The notes beneath the pieces are model-generated. The model ran no database searches and was not told the DNA's origin. It worked only from the letters and a program-made list of their open reading frames with translations. 64,000 bases of DNA, from contig CATQHW010000003.1 in the NCBI GenBank assembly GCA_958296075.1, positions 62,001 through 126,000 of the forward strand, written 5' to 3'. How positions within the stretch are numbered: position 1 is the stretch's first letter; the number at the start of each line of letters is the position of its first letter. A program made the position numbers and the translations under genes. This DNA comes from an uncultured Spirochaetia bacterium. Lineage in GTDB: Bacteria; Spirochaetota; Spirochaetia; SZUA-6; Bin103. Below are positions 27,735-36,600 of this stretch, piece by piece.

Positions 27735-28628
27735 ATGGCATCCGGCGCGATGGACGATACGTGGACATGGGAACCGATCGCCAAGCACGCGGCGATCACC
27801 GAGGGACCGGCCTGGGACGGCGAGGGCCTGCGCTACACCGAGATCGACGCGGACCGAGTCTGGCGCTACACGCCGGCCGACGGCCGGCGAGAGGTCTGGC
27901 GGGAGTCGACCGGCGGCGCCAACGGCACGATCTTCGACGCCGCCGGCCGCTACTACGCCTGCGAGGGCCGGGCGCGGCGGGTGGTCCGCTACGCGACCGG
28001 ACAGCCGACCGAGGTGATCGCCGATGCGTACGCCGGGGCGCCCTTCAACGAGCCGAACGACTTGGCGGTCGACGCCGCCGGCCGCGTCTGGTTCAGCGAC
28101 CCCAACTACGGCGAGCGCCCGCGCGCGCAGCCGCGCGAGTCGGTCTACCGCGCCGACCCCGCCCCCTCGGGATGGACGGTCACGGAGGTCACCACCGACA
28201 CCAACCGCCCCAACGGCGTGCTGCTGTCGGCCGATCGATCGATCCTGTACGTGGCCGAAAGCCCGCGGCGGCTCGACCAGCGCCGCCAGTTGCGCGCCTA
28301 TCCGATCCGGTCGGATGGCAGCCTGGGCGACTACACGCTGCTGCACGACTTCGGCGCCGGCCGCGGCGTGGACGGCATGTGCCGCGCGGCGGGCGGGCTG
28401 ATCGTGGCTACCGCCGGCCATCGCGAGCGCGGCCCGGGGCCGGCGATCTACGTGTTCGACGCCAAGGGGCTGCCGGTCTCCACCCATCCGGCGCCGGCCG
28501 ACCGCCCTACCAACTGCACCTTCGGCGGCGCCGGTCTTACCGACCTGTACGTCACGTTCTTCGGAGGCGAGCTGTACCGGGTCGCCGATTCGCGGCTGCG
28601 CGCTCACCATCCCGAACACTTCGCGTAG
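27735..28628 (+). CDS. SMP-30/gluconolactonase family protein
   Basis: Six-bladed beta-propeller lactonase family, metal-dependent. Recognised from ITEGPAWDGEGLRYTEID (metal Glu), FNEPNDLAVDAAGRVWFSD (Asn and Asp ligands), NRPNGVLLSADRSILYVAE (Asn) and VDGMCRAAGG (Asp). 297 residues. It would open a sugar lactone, in line with the nearby dehydrogenases and LarA. Divergent from larA with almost no gap; ATG 27750 is a possible later start. A decayed copy of this gene lies at 30265-30352. Confidence 0.88.
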   Translation: MASGAMDDTWTWEPIAKHAAITEGPAWDGEGLRYTEIDADRVWRYTPADGRREVWRESTGGANGTIFDAAGRYYACEGRARRVVRYATGQPTEVIADAYAGAPFNEPNDLAVDAAGRVWFSDPNYGERPRAQPRESVYRADPAPSGWTVTEVTTDTNRPNGVLLSADRSILYVAESPRRLDQRRQLRAYPIRSDGSLGDYTLLHDFGAGRGVDGMCRAAGGLIVATAGHRERGPGPAIYVFDAKGLPVSTHPAPADRPTNCTFGGAGLTDLYVTFFGGELYRVADSRLRAHHPEHFA

Positions 28629-28661
28629 GCCGGTTTCGATCCGGCGCTCCGACGTGATGCC
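28627..28661. repeat. 35-bp repeat R, copy 1
   Basis: Perfect 35-bp match to 33654-33688. It begins at the last two bases of the SMP-30 stop and contains a hairpin, GCCGG / CCGGC around TTTCGAT (28629-28645). Copy 1 sits at the 3' end of the intact SMP-30 gene, its likely original place; the hairpin may serve as that gene's terminator. Confidence 0.85.
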
Positions 28662-28673
28662 GCCGGCGAGCGG

Positions 28674-29816
28674 TCAGGCCAGCCCTTCGCGGGTCTCGGC
28701 GATGATCAGGTCCACTACCGCGCGCAGCGCCTGCGGGATGGTGTCGCCCTCCAGCCGGCGCAGCCGGAACAGGTCGATCTGCCGGTCCGCGCCGGCGCCG
28801 CGGCGGATGATCTCGGATGCGTGCCGCAACTCCTGCTCGCAGGCGAGCGCCGCGGCGTCCTCGGCGAGGTGGTCAAGCAGTTGCTCGACGTATTCATCGA
28901 TGTCGATGCGCTTGCCGGCGTCGATGTCGCCCAGGAAGGCGACTACCCCGTAGCGCGCCGCGTGCCAGCGGTTTTCGGCGATCAACTCGGTGGGCGGTTC
29001 CGGCGGCAGCCCCTGGTCCGCATCCTGGCGCAGCAGCCGGCGCACCAGGCAGGCATACAGAGCGGCGATGCTCAGCGTGTCTTCCAGCCGCGGGCAGATG
29101 TCGCAGATGCGCATCTCCACGGTGGGAAAGCGCAGCGCCGGGCGGAGGTCCCACCACAACTCGCTGCCGTCGCCGATGAACTCCATCGCCTGGTAGTCGG
29201 CGACCAGGCGGTCGAACTCCGCGCGCGAGCGGAACGGGGGCGGCAGACTGGTGCGCGGCAGGGCGCCGATCAAGGTCAGGCGGTAGGACTTCAAGCCGGT
29301 CTCGCGCCCTTCGTTGAATGGCGAGGAGGCGGACAGCGCGTGCAGCACCGGCAGGTAGCGGCGCAGCGCGGTCATCACCCGGATGCGCGAATCCGCGGCG
29401 CCGAAACCGGCATGGATGTGCATGCCGCCGACGAGGAAGCGGCGCACCACCTCCTGGAAGTTCATGGTCAAGCGGTCGTACCGCTCCTTGGGAGTAATCG
29501 CCTGGGCGCTCCAATGAGCGAAGGGATGAGTCGACGCGGCCATGACCGCGGCGCCGAACCGGGACGCGGTCTCGACTACCAGCGAGCGGGTCTCGACCAG
29601 CGCGGTGCGCAGATCGGCCATCGAATGACATACCCGCGTATTGGTCTCGATCTGGGTCCGCAGCAGCTCGTGCACCACCTTATGCGGACCGCTGTCCCGC
29701 TCGCAGGCGGCGAACAACGCCGGGTCCGGATCGCGGATCAGATCCCGGGTCTCGGGATCGACCAGGAAGAACTCCTCTTCCAACCCCAGCGTGATGGTCA
29801 ATTGGTCAGCCTTCAC
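28674..29816 (-). CDS. YbdK-type carboxylate-amine ligase (glutamate-cysteine ligase 2 family)
   Basis: ATP-grasp-like GCS2 family. The N terminus LTITLGLEEEFFLVDPETRD is diagnostic, with Glu residues that hold metal-ATP. Further signatures: QIETNTRVC, GGMHIHAGF, SASSPFNEGRETG and WWDLRPALRFPTVEMRICD. 380 residues. Family members make gamma-glutamyl or related amide bonds; the natural substrate is unknown. It converges with the SMP-30 gene; copy 1 of repeat R lies in the 45-base gap. Confidence 0.92.
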   Translation of the reverse strand: MKADQLTITLGLEEEFFLVDPETRDLIRDPDPALFAACERDSGPHKVVHELLRTQIETNTRVCHSMADLRTALVETRSLVVETASRFGAAVMAASTHPFAHWSAQAITPKERYDRLTMNFQEVVRRFLVGGMHIHAGFGAADSRIRVMTALRRYLPVLHALSASSPFNEGRETGLKSYRLTLIGALPRTSLPPPFRSRAEFDRLVADYQAMEFIGDGSELWWDLRPALRFPTVEMRICDICPRLEDTLSIAALYACLVRRLLRQDADQGLPPEPPTELIAENRWHAARYGVVAFLGDIDAGKRIDIDEYVEQLLDHLAEDAAALACEQELRHASEIIRRGAGADRQIDLFRLRRLEGDTIPQALRAVVDLIIAETREGLA

Positions 29817-29831
29817 GGCACCGGATTATAG

Positions 29832-30197
29832 CCGCCCGGTTGGTGGCTGCTCGGCCTCGGCGAGGTGGCCGCCGGGCGGCTGGTGATCTACGCCGCCCTC
29901 AAGCTCAGGTTCCGCCAGCTCAAGCTGCGCCGCAATCCGCAGTGCGTGGTGTGCGGCGAGCAGCCCACAGTCACCGAGTTGATCGACTACGAGCAGTTCT
30001 GCGGCGTTCCCGCGTTGAACGGCAGCGGCGGCGGGCAGGCCGCGGCGGCGGATGGCGCCGACGGCGACATCCGTGAAATCGACGTCCACGAGTTGCAACA
30101 GCGCATGGAGCGCGGCGACCGGTTCCCACTCATCGACCTGGAGGGCGGCGTCAGCGCCTGGGTCGAGGAGATAGACCCCGACCAGCAGTCCTACTGA
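29832..30197 (+). pseudogene. Remnant of a ThiF/MoeZ-rhodanese gene
   Basis: The reading frame after a TAG at 29829 reads LLGLGEVAAGRLVIYAALKL, then RRNPQCVVCGEQPTV and ELIDYEQFCGV: the last part of an E1-like ThiF/MoeB domain, with the zinc CxxC. It continues into a rhodanese start (IREIDVHELQQRMERGDRFP) but jumps from LID straight to LEGGVSAWVEEIDPDQ, the rhodanese C terminus. The active-site loop and about 60-70 residues are missing. The N-terminal two thirds of ThiF, including the ATP site, are also gone. A doubly deleted pseudogene. Confidence 0.75.
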
Positions 30198-30239
30198 GCC
30201 GCTCCGATAGCCGTCGCCGGACGTACTTTCGGCTGGGCC

Positions 30240-30257
30240 CGGCGGCTACGACCGCCG
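30240..30257. repeat. Hairpin nearly identical to the csgG terminator
   Basis: CGGCGG / CCGCCG stem with loop CTACGA, differing by one loop base from 17945-17962; adjacent bases (CCC before, CAG after) also match. Read leftward it would again place a TAG in the loop, after codons for Leu-Arg-Arg-Ser, which suggests a displaced 3' end of a lost leftward gene. Confidence 0.5.
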
Positions 30258-30264
30258 CAGCGCG

Positions 30265-30352
30265 TTCAACGCCGGGATGCTATCATCCGGCGCGATGGTG
30301 GACACCTCCCGATTCGGAGCCGAGCGCTCACCGTCCCGAACACTTCGCGTAG
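30265..30352 (+). pseudogene. Deleted copy of the SMP-30 gene and its larA junction
   Basis: 30265-30292 matches 27706-27734 (the larA/SMP-30 start junction, including TGCTATCATCCGGCG) with two differences. 30309-30352 matches 28585-28628, the last 44 bases of the SMP-30 gene including its TAG, with five differences. Everything between has been deleted. So a second, diverged larA/SMP-30 locus once stood here, and only its two ends remain. Confidence 0.8.
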
Positions 30353-30368
30353 AGCACTCCCAGGCGCC

Positions 30369-32066
30369 ATGGCAACGTCCGGTCTGATGACCGCGGAGGA
30401 GCTTCGCGCTGCCTGCGAAGAAGCCGAGCGGCATCTCGACGGGTCCCCGGAGAGGGTCGAGAAAATCGCGGAGATCGCGGAGTTTCTGCAGGAAGTGCAG
30501 GAAGCGACGGCCGAGAAGCGCGAGAGCGAGGCATTCCAGCGCCGCGTCTGGGACGACAGTCCGCTGTACCCTCTCCCGAAAAAGGTCGACAGGGACCTGA
30601 TCAAATTTCTGAATGATCCGAAGTTCCGCCACCAGTTCTGCGAATTGATCCGAGCGCCCCTTCCGGAAGATCGGCAAAAACGATTCGAACGGCTCGATGA
30701 TCTCATGTCCAAGACAAATAAGCTCTTGGAAGCCGTACGGTTAGCCAAGACTACCCGCGCGTTTGCCGCGTTCTTCCCACATGACTTTACCGCTGTCCGT
30801 AGTCCTGGGAGGAGAAACTGGTACAAACTACTAACTGGACGCGAGGGTTGGGACCAAAACAACGACGCAAAGGCAAATCGGGCCGTTCTCGACCGGTTGG
30901 AGAACGCCATCGGCACCGTGGATCGCTCCGACTGGAACGCCGTAGCCCGTCGCATGCTGCTGCCTTTGGTCCTGCTCGAACAGGGCGAAAGTTTAGAACC
31001 GGGCCGCGCCTCCGGCGTCCCCGCCTCCACCTCGAAGCCGGCCTCGGGCCTGCCCGAACAGGGCGCAGGAAAACCGGAACTCGATCTCGGCCGGATCAGC
31101 GAGCACTTCGACTCCATCCGCAAGGCCGGCAGGCTCATCTTCGACCCCGAAATGGTGGAGTCGCTCCACCTGGGCCTCTGGGCGCACGAGCGGCGCCACT
31201 TCGCGGTGCTCACCGGCCTTTCCGGCACCGGCAAGACGCAACTCGCCGGCGAATACGCCAAGGCGCTGACCGGTGAGTCGAACGATCGAATCTGCACGAT
31301 CGCGGTGCAACCGGGCTGGCACGACCCGACGCCGCTGCTCGGCTACGTCAACCCGCTTGGCGAGAACCAGTACACCAAAACCGCGTTCCTGCGATTCCTG
31401 ATCCGCGCTATCGAGAACCGGTCTCAACCGCACGTGTGCATCCTCGACGAGATGAACCTCTCGCACCCGGAGCAGTACCTGGCGCCGATCCTCAGCGCGA
31501 TGGAGCTCGCCGGCGGCTGGATCGAGTTGCACGGCGGCGAAGAGAAGGCTTACGGCATCCCGCCGATCATTCCGTATCCGGGCAACCTCGTGCTCATCGG
31601 CACCGTGAACATGGACGAGACGACCATGGGCATATCCGACAAGGTGCTCGACCGCGCGTTCACGCTGGAGTTCTGGGACGTCGACGTGGACCAGTGGCCG
31701 GGTTGGGAATACAGTCCCCTGGACGATCGGGACAAGGAGAAGGTCAAAGAGATCCTGAGAGAGATCATGAAGGCGCTTCGCCCGGCCCGGCTGCACTTCG
31801 GCTGGCGGGTGATCGAGGAGGTCGTGCGGTTCATGGAGCAGCGGCAGTCGCAGAACGCCGGCCTGCCGGTGGAAGCGGCGCTCGACCGGGTGTTGTACGC
31901 GAAGGTCCTGCCGAAGCTGCGCGGCGACGATGCTCCGCGCGTTCAGCGCGCGCTCGATGCTTGCAAGGCCGCCCTCGAGGAACGGAATCTCACGGGCTGC
32001 AGCAGCAAGGTCGATGAGCTGATCAAGGACCTGAAAGAGATCGGCAGCTTCCGGTTCTGGCGCTAG
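30369..32066 (+). CDS. McrB-like AAA+ GTPase/ATPase
   Basis: Motor subunit of a type IV (McrBC-like) restriction system. C-terminal AAA+ domain: Walker A GLSGTGKTQLA (residues about 281-291), Walker B CILDEMNLSHPEQYLAPIL (357), and the sensor region IGTVNMDETTMGISDKVLD (about 410), where McrB proteins have an NTAD-like motif. The N-terminal 250 residues (charged, helical, ending in a Pro/Ser linker) match nothing I recognise and probably sense the target DNA. 565 residues. The nuclease gene follows 4 bases after the stop. It begins 16 bases inside the inserted segment (30353-33655). Confidence 0.88.
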   Translation: MATSGLMTAEELRAACEEAERHLDGSPERVEKIAEIAEFLQEVQEATAEKRESEAFQRRVWDDSPLYPLPKKVDRDLIKFLNDPKFRHQFCELIRAPLPEDRQKRFERLDDLMSKTNKLLEAVRLAKTTRAFAAFFPHDFTAVRSPGRRNWYKLLTGREGWDQNNDAKANRAVLDRLENAIGTVDRSDWNAVARRMLLPLVLLEQGESLEPGRASGVPASTSKPASGLPEQGAGKPELDLGRISEHFDSIRKAGRLIFDPEMVESLHLGLWAHERRHFAVLTGLSGTGKTQLAGEYAKALTGESNDRICTIAVQPGWHDPTPLLGYVNPLGENQYTKTAFLRFLIRAIENRSQPHVCILDEMNLSHPEQYLAPILSAMELAGGWIELHGGEEKAYGIPPIIPYPGNLVLIGTVNMDETTMGISDKVLDRAFTLEFWDVDVDQWPGWEYSPLDDRDKEKVKEILREIMKALRPARLHFGWRVIEEVVRFMEQRQSQNAGLPVEAALDRVLYAKVLPKLRGDDAPRVQRALDACKAALEERNLTGCSSKVDELIKDLKEIGSFRFWR

Positions 32067-32070
32067 GACC

Positions 32071-33684
32071 GTGGCCGCCGAACGCGAGATCGCGCTGCGC
32101 GCTTGCGATGAAGACGGGCTCCGCGACCTGCATCCGTCCAACCTGAACCCCGGGTTCTCCGAACGCTGCGAGACCACCTTCATCGGTCCGGCCGATGGCG
32201 AGTATCGACTGCTCGTCGACGACGAACCGCTCGACCCGACCGCGGGCGCGGGGAACCGGTGGACGTGGCAGCCGGGGTTCTACGCCGGCGAGGTGCGCGC
32301 CGAGTTGCTGGATTCGGACGGCCGCTCGCTGGGAGTTTGGAGGCTCGACGTAAGTCCGGATCCGGGCAAGGCAGGCCGCGAGCTGTTTGCGCGCATGATC
32401 GACGAGATCATCGACTTCGACGCGCATCTGGTCATCGGCGAGGAGCCGGCCCGCCGGCGGCTCGGCGCGCCTAGCGACACCGACGATCCGCTGGTGCTGT
32501 TCGAGCGGCTGCGGAAGCGGCAGCCCGACCTGGAACGCGCGCTGGCGGCGATCCGGCGGGAACCGGTGAGCGTGCTGCGGGCGCGGCGGCGCTTCGTTCC
32601 GTTGCGGGATGCCCGGCGCGCCGACCTGCGCACGCTGCGCTCGGCGCTGCGGCAACCGGGCGCGCTTGCGGCCGTTCGGCCGGGAGCCGCGTCGCTACCT
32701 CCGGCCACCGAGCCGATCCTGGACGTGCCGGCCGTGGAACGCACGCTCGACGCCCCGGCGAACCGGTGCATCCTCTACCTGCTGCGCGCGCTGCTACTCC
32801 GGTGCCGGGAACTCGCCGCGCCGCTGGAAGAGCTCGCAAAGAAGTCGGTCGACGAGACCGGCGTCGCCAACCGCGCCGATCGGTGGCGCCGGATCCTCGA
32901 CGACATGGAGCGGGCATTCGCCACCGCGGAGCGCCGCCGGCCGTTCAGCGAAGCGCGCCGTCCCGAGGTCACGGCCGCCGGACTCAACGCGGTGGCGGCG
33001 CATCCGCTCTACGCGCGCTTCTGGCGCACCGGATGGGAAGCGCTGCGGCGCGGCGTGTACCGGCTGGACCCGCAGGACCTGTTGCCGCTCAGCCCGACCT
33101 GGGAGCTCTACGAGCGGTGGTGCTTCGTCGCACTGGCGAAGAAGCTGCAGGAGTGGCTCCCCGACTTCACGTGGACGAAATGCGGCGCGACCGACTCCGG
33201 CCGGCGAAGACTCACCGGCAGTCGCAACGACGGACGCCGCATCACGCTCCGCCTGCAGCAGACCTTCGGCAACACGCACGGACGCGCACGCGACGAAGGC
33301 TGGTCGGTCTCCCGCGAGTGCCGGCCCGATCTGGTGGTGACGATGCAATCCGCCGGAGAGATGACCCGGTTCGTCGTCCTGGACGCCAAGTACCGGGCGC
33401 GCGCGGGCGCGATTCTCAGCGGCATGATGGAGAGCGTGCACCCGTACGCCGACGCGCTGCGCTGGGGCTCCCTCCGGCCGGACCGGACGCTCCTGCTGGT
33501 CCCGAACGCCGGGGAAACGGAATGGCTGACCCGCGCGGATTACGTCGAGCAGCACCGGGCCGGCGCCGTCGAGTTCCGGCCCGACCTCGAGCCGCCGGAA
33601 TGGTTCCGCGAACTGCTCACCGGCCACGGTGAAACGCGCCGATCCGATTCCGCAGGCCGGTTTCGATCCGGCGCTCCGACGTGA
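32071..33684 (+). CDS. DUF2357-type protein with PD-(D/E)xK nuclease (McrC-like)
   Basis: Likely nuclease partner of the McrB-like protein. The DUF2357 mark is LSPTWELYERWCFVALAKKL (about residues 345-364). The PD-(D/E)xK site follows: RPDLVV (about 419-424) and VLDAKYR (about 436-442). The N-terminal half is beta-rich then Arg/Ala-rich helices. GTG 32071 is the start. The last ten codons (AGRFRSGAPT) and the stop are encoded by repeat R, so the native C terminus was probably replaced when the module landed here. The TGA overlaps the next start. Confidence 0.85.
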   Translation: MAAEREIALRACDEDGLRDLHPSNLNPGFSERCETTFIGPADGEYRLLVDDEPLDPTAGAGNRWTWQPGFYAGEVRAELLDSDGRSLGVWRLDVSPDPGKAGRELFARMIDEIIDFDAHLVIGEEPARRRLGAPSDTDDPLVLFERLRKRQPDLERALAAIRREPVSVLRARRRFVPLRDARRADLRTLRSALRQPGALAAVRPGAASLPPATEPILDVPAVERTLDAPANRCILYLLRALLLRCRELAAPLEELAKKSVDETGVANRADRWRRILDDMERAFATAERRRPFSEARRPEVTAAGLNAVAAHPLYARFWRTGWEALRRGVYRLDPQDLLPLSPTWELYERWCFVALAKKLQEWLPDFTWTKCGATDSGRRRLTGSRNDGRRITLRLQQTFGNTHGRARDEGWSVSRECRPDLVVTMQSAGEMTRFVVLDAKYRARAGAILSGMMESVHPYADALRWGSLRPDRTLLLVPNAGETEWLTRADYVEQHRAGAVEFRPDLEPPEWFRELLTGHGETRRSDSAGRFRSGAPT

Positions 33685-33688
33685 TGCC
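33654..33688. repeat. 35-bp repeat R, copy 2
   Basis: Perfect copy of 28627-28661. It supplies the last codons and TGA of the DUF2357 gene and the GTG/ATG start of the helicase gene. Its left end marks the right edge of the inserted McrBC-like segment, because in copy 1 the sequence just before it is the SMP-30 3' end, which here lies 3.3 kb away at 30352. Confidence 0.85.
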
Positions 33689-36600
33689 TGACCGGAAAGC
33701 CGCGAACGCCGGCGCCATCGTGGACAACGTCGGCCGCCGGGTAGGGGACGTGCTGCGCGAGCGCATCGACGAAGGTTCGCAACTGTCGATGGTATCGGCC
33801 TACTTCACCATCTATGGCTTTGCGGCGCTGCGCGACGCGCTGCAGCGCGTGACCCATACCCGTTTTCTCTACGGCGAGCCGAGCAGCGTCGGGGCGGTGG
33901 ACCCGTCCGCGGACGAAGCCAAGACCTTCCGGCTCACCGAGGACGGCGGTATCGATCTCAAGCGCGCGCTGGCGCAGAAGCCGCTCGCGCGCGCCTGCGC
34001 CGAGTGGATCGAGCGTCACGTCGAGATACGTACCATTACCCAGGCCAACTTTCTGCACGGCAAGCTCTACCACGTGGCGCGCGGCGACGGCGCCAGCGCG
34101 GCCATCGTCGGCAGCTCCAACTTCACGCAGCGCGGCCTTGGCTACGGCGCGGCGCCCAACCTGGAACTCAACCTCGACGTCACCCCCACCGCCGACCGCG
34201 ACGCGCTGCTCGCCTGGTTCGACGAGCTGTGGCGGGACGACACGCGCACCCGGGACGCCAAGCAGCAGGTTCTGGAAGCGCTGAATCGGATCGGCCGCCC
34301 CTACGCGCCGCAGTTCGTCTACTACAAGACCCTGTTCCACGTGTTCGAGGACTGGCTGGCCGAACGCAGCGCGCGCGCCGGCCTGCTGCACGACGTCCAT
34401 CTCTACGACACCGCGATCTGGAGTCGCCTCTATGCGTTCCAGAGGGACGGCGCGACCAGCGCCGTCAACCGCCTGCTGCGCCACAACGGCTGCATCATCG
34501 CCGACAGCGTCGGCCTGGGTAAGACCTGGACCGCGCTGGCCGTGATCAAGTTCTTCGAGCTGCGCAACGAGCGCGTGCTGGTGCTCTGCCCCAAGCGGCT
34601 GCAGGACAACTGGTTGCGTTATGCCGCGTGGGCGGGCTGGGCCAACAACCCGTTCGCGCAGGATCGCTTCAATTACACCGTGCTCGCGCACACCGACCTG
34701 AGCCGGTATTCCGGCCGCGCCGGGCAGATCGACCTGGCCAACTTCAACTGGGGGGCGTTCGATCTGGTCGTGATCGACGAGTCGCACAATTTCCGCAACG
34801 AGGGCCGCGACCGCGTTGACGAAGCCGGTGAGGTCGTCCGCCGCAGCCGCTACAACCGGCTGCTGGAGGAGGTGCTGAAGGATCGCGTCCGCAGCAAGGT
34901 GCTCATGCTGTCGGCCACCCCGGTCAACACGTCCCTGCGCGACCTGCGCAATCAGATCTATCTGATGACCGAACGGCGCGAGGATGCGTTCCGCAAGACG
35001 CTCGGCATCGACGATCTGCAGACGCTGTTCGGGGTCGCGCAGCGCGAGTTCCAACAGTGGGAGCAGCAACGCCGCGGCGGCGCGAAGGCGGACAAGAACG
35101 CCCTCATCGCGCGCTTGGGCGCGGACCTGCTGGCGCTGCTCGATGCCGTCACCATCGCCCGCTCCCGCACCCACGTCCGCCGCTTCTACCCGGAGGTCCA
35201 TGCAACGATCGGCGGTTTCCCGCGGCGCGGGAAACCGGAGAACCTGCATCCGCCGAGCGACCGCGCGGGCGAACTGTCCTACGACGATCTGCACGGCCGC
35301 ATCGGCGCCTTCCGGCTGGCGGTCTACAACCCGTCGCACTACCTCAAGGACCCCTCGGCCCTGAACCGGGAAAAGGAGCGGTATCGCTTCGATCAGCGCG
35401 ATCGCGAGCGCTGGCTCATCGGCATGATGCGGGTGAATCTGTTGAAGCGGTTGGAGAGCTCCGTGCACGCCTTCACGCTCTCCATGGGACGCATCATCAA
35501 GAAGATGGAGGAACTCGACCGGCGCATCGCCGCCTGGTTGCAGTCCCCGAACCGTTCCCCGGAATCGCAGGAATCGCACGACGCCGGGGTCGACGCGGTG
35601 CCCGACGAGGATGAGGAAGACGAGGAGTTCGCGGTCGGCAAGACGCGCCGCTACCGCCTGGCGGAACTCGACGTCGAGCGCTGGCGGCGCGACCTGCGGG
35701 AGGACTACCGGACCTTCACGAGCCTCCACTGCCTGGCGCAGCGGGTCACGGTGGCGCGCGACGCCAAGCTGGCCGAGCTGCGGCGCGTTCTGGCCCGGAA
35801 GATCGCGCATCCGACCACCGACAAGGATGGCCGTCGCAACCGCAAGGCGCTGGTGTTTACCTCCTTCGCGGACACCGCGCGCTACCTGTATGACCATCTC
35901 TCCGGCAGCCTGGCCGGCGCGCGCATGGCGCTGGTGACCGGCGGCGGCGGCAACCGCAGCGGCGCGGAGCCGGCGCGGTTCGACGACATCCTGGAGCGGT
36001 TCGCGCCGCAGGCGCAGGAGCGTCAGGGCGAAGGCGGGGAGATCGACGTTCTGATCGCTACCGACTGTCTGTCGGAGGGGCAGAACCTGCAGGACTGCGA
36101 CCTGGTCGTGAACTACGACATTCACTGGAACCCGGTGCGGCTCATGCAGCGGTTCGGACGCATCGACCGGCTGGGTAGCCGCAACGATCAGGTCGCGATG
36201 ATCAACTTCTGGCCGACGCGGGACCTGGACCGCTACCTCGACCTCAAGAACCGCGTCGAAGCGCGCATGGCGCTGGCGGACGCCGCCGCCACCGGACTGG
36301 ACGACCCGCTGGCCGACGCCCCGGAGCTTGCCGCCCAGCCGCACGCGGCGGCGCAAGGTGAGCTGGCGTTCCGCGACGAACAGCTCATGCGCCTGCGTGA
36401 GGAGATTCTCGATATCGAGGAGGCCGGCGACGGCGTGGCGATGAGCGACCTGACGCTCGACGACTTCGTCGCCGATCTGCTGCAGTACGTGCAGCAGAAC
36501 CGCGCGGCCCTGGAAGCCGCGCCGGCCGGCATCCATGCCGTGGTCGACGCCCAGCCGGCCGGCGATACCGTTCCGCTCGGGCCGCCGGCGCGGCCGGGCG

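Noticed and set aside
28629-28645. GCCGG-TTTCGAT-CCGGC looks like a tRNA T-arm and might mark a tRNA integration site
   Set aside because: The loop lacks the required TTC at its first three bases and no acceptor, D or anticodon arm lies upstream; it is the end of the SMP-30 gene.
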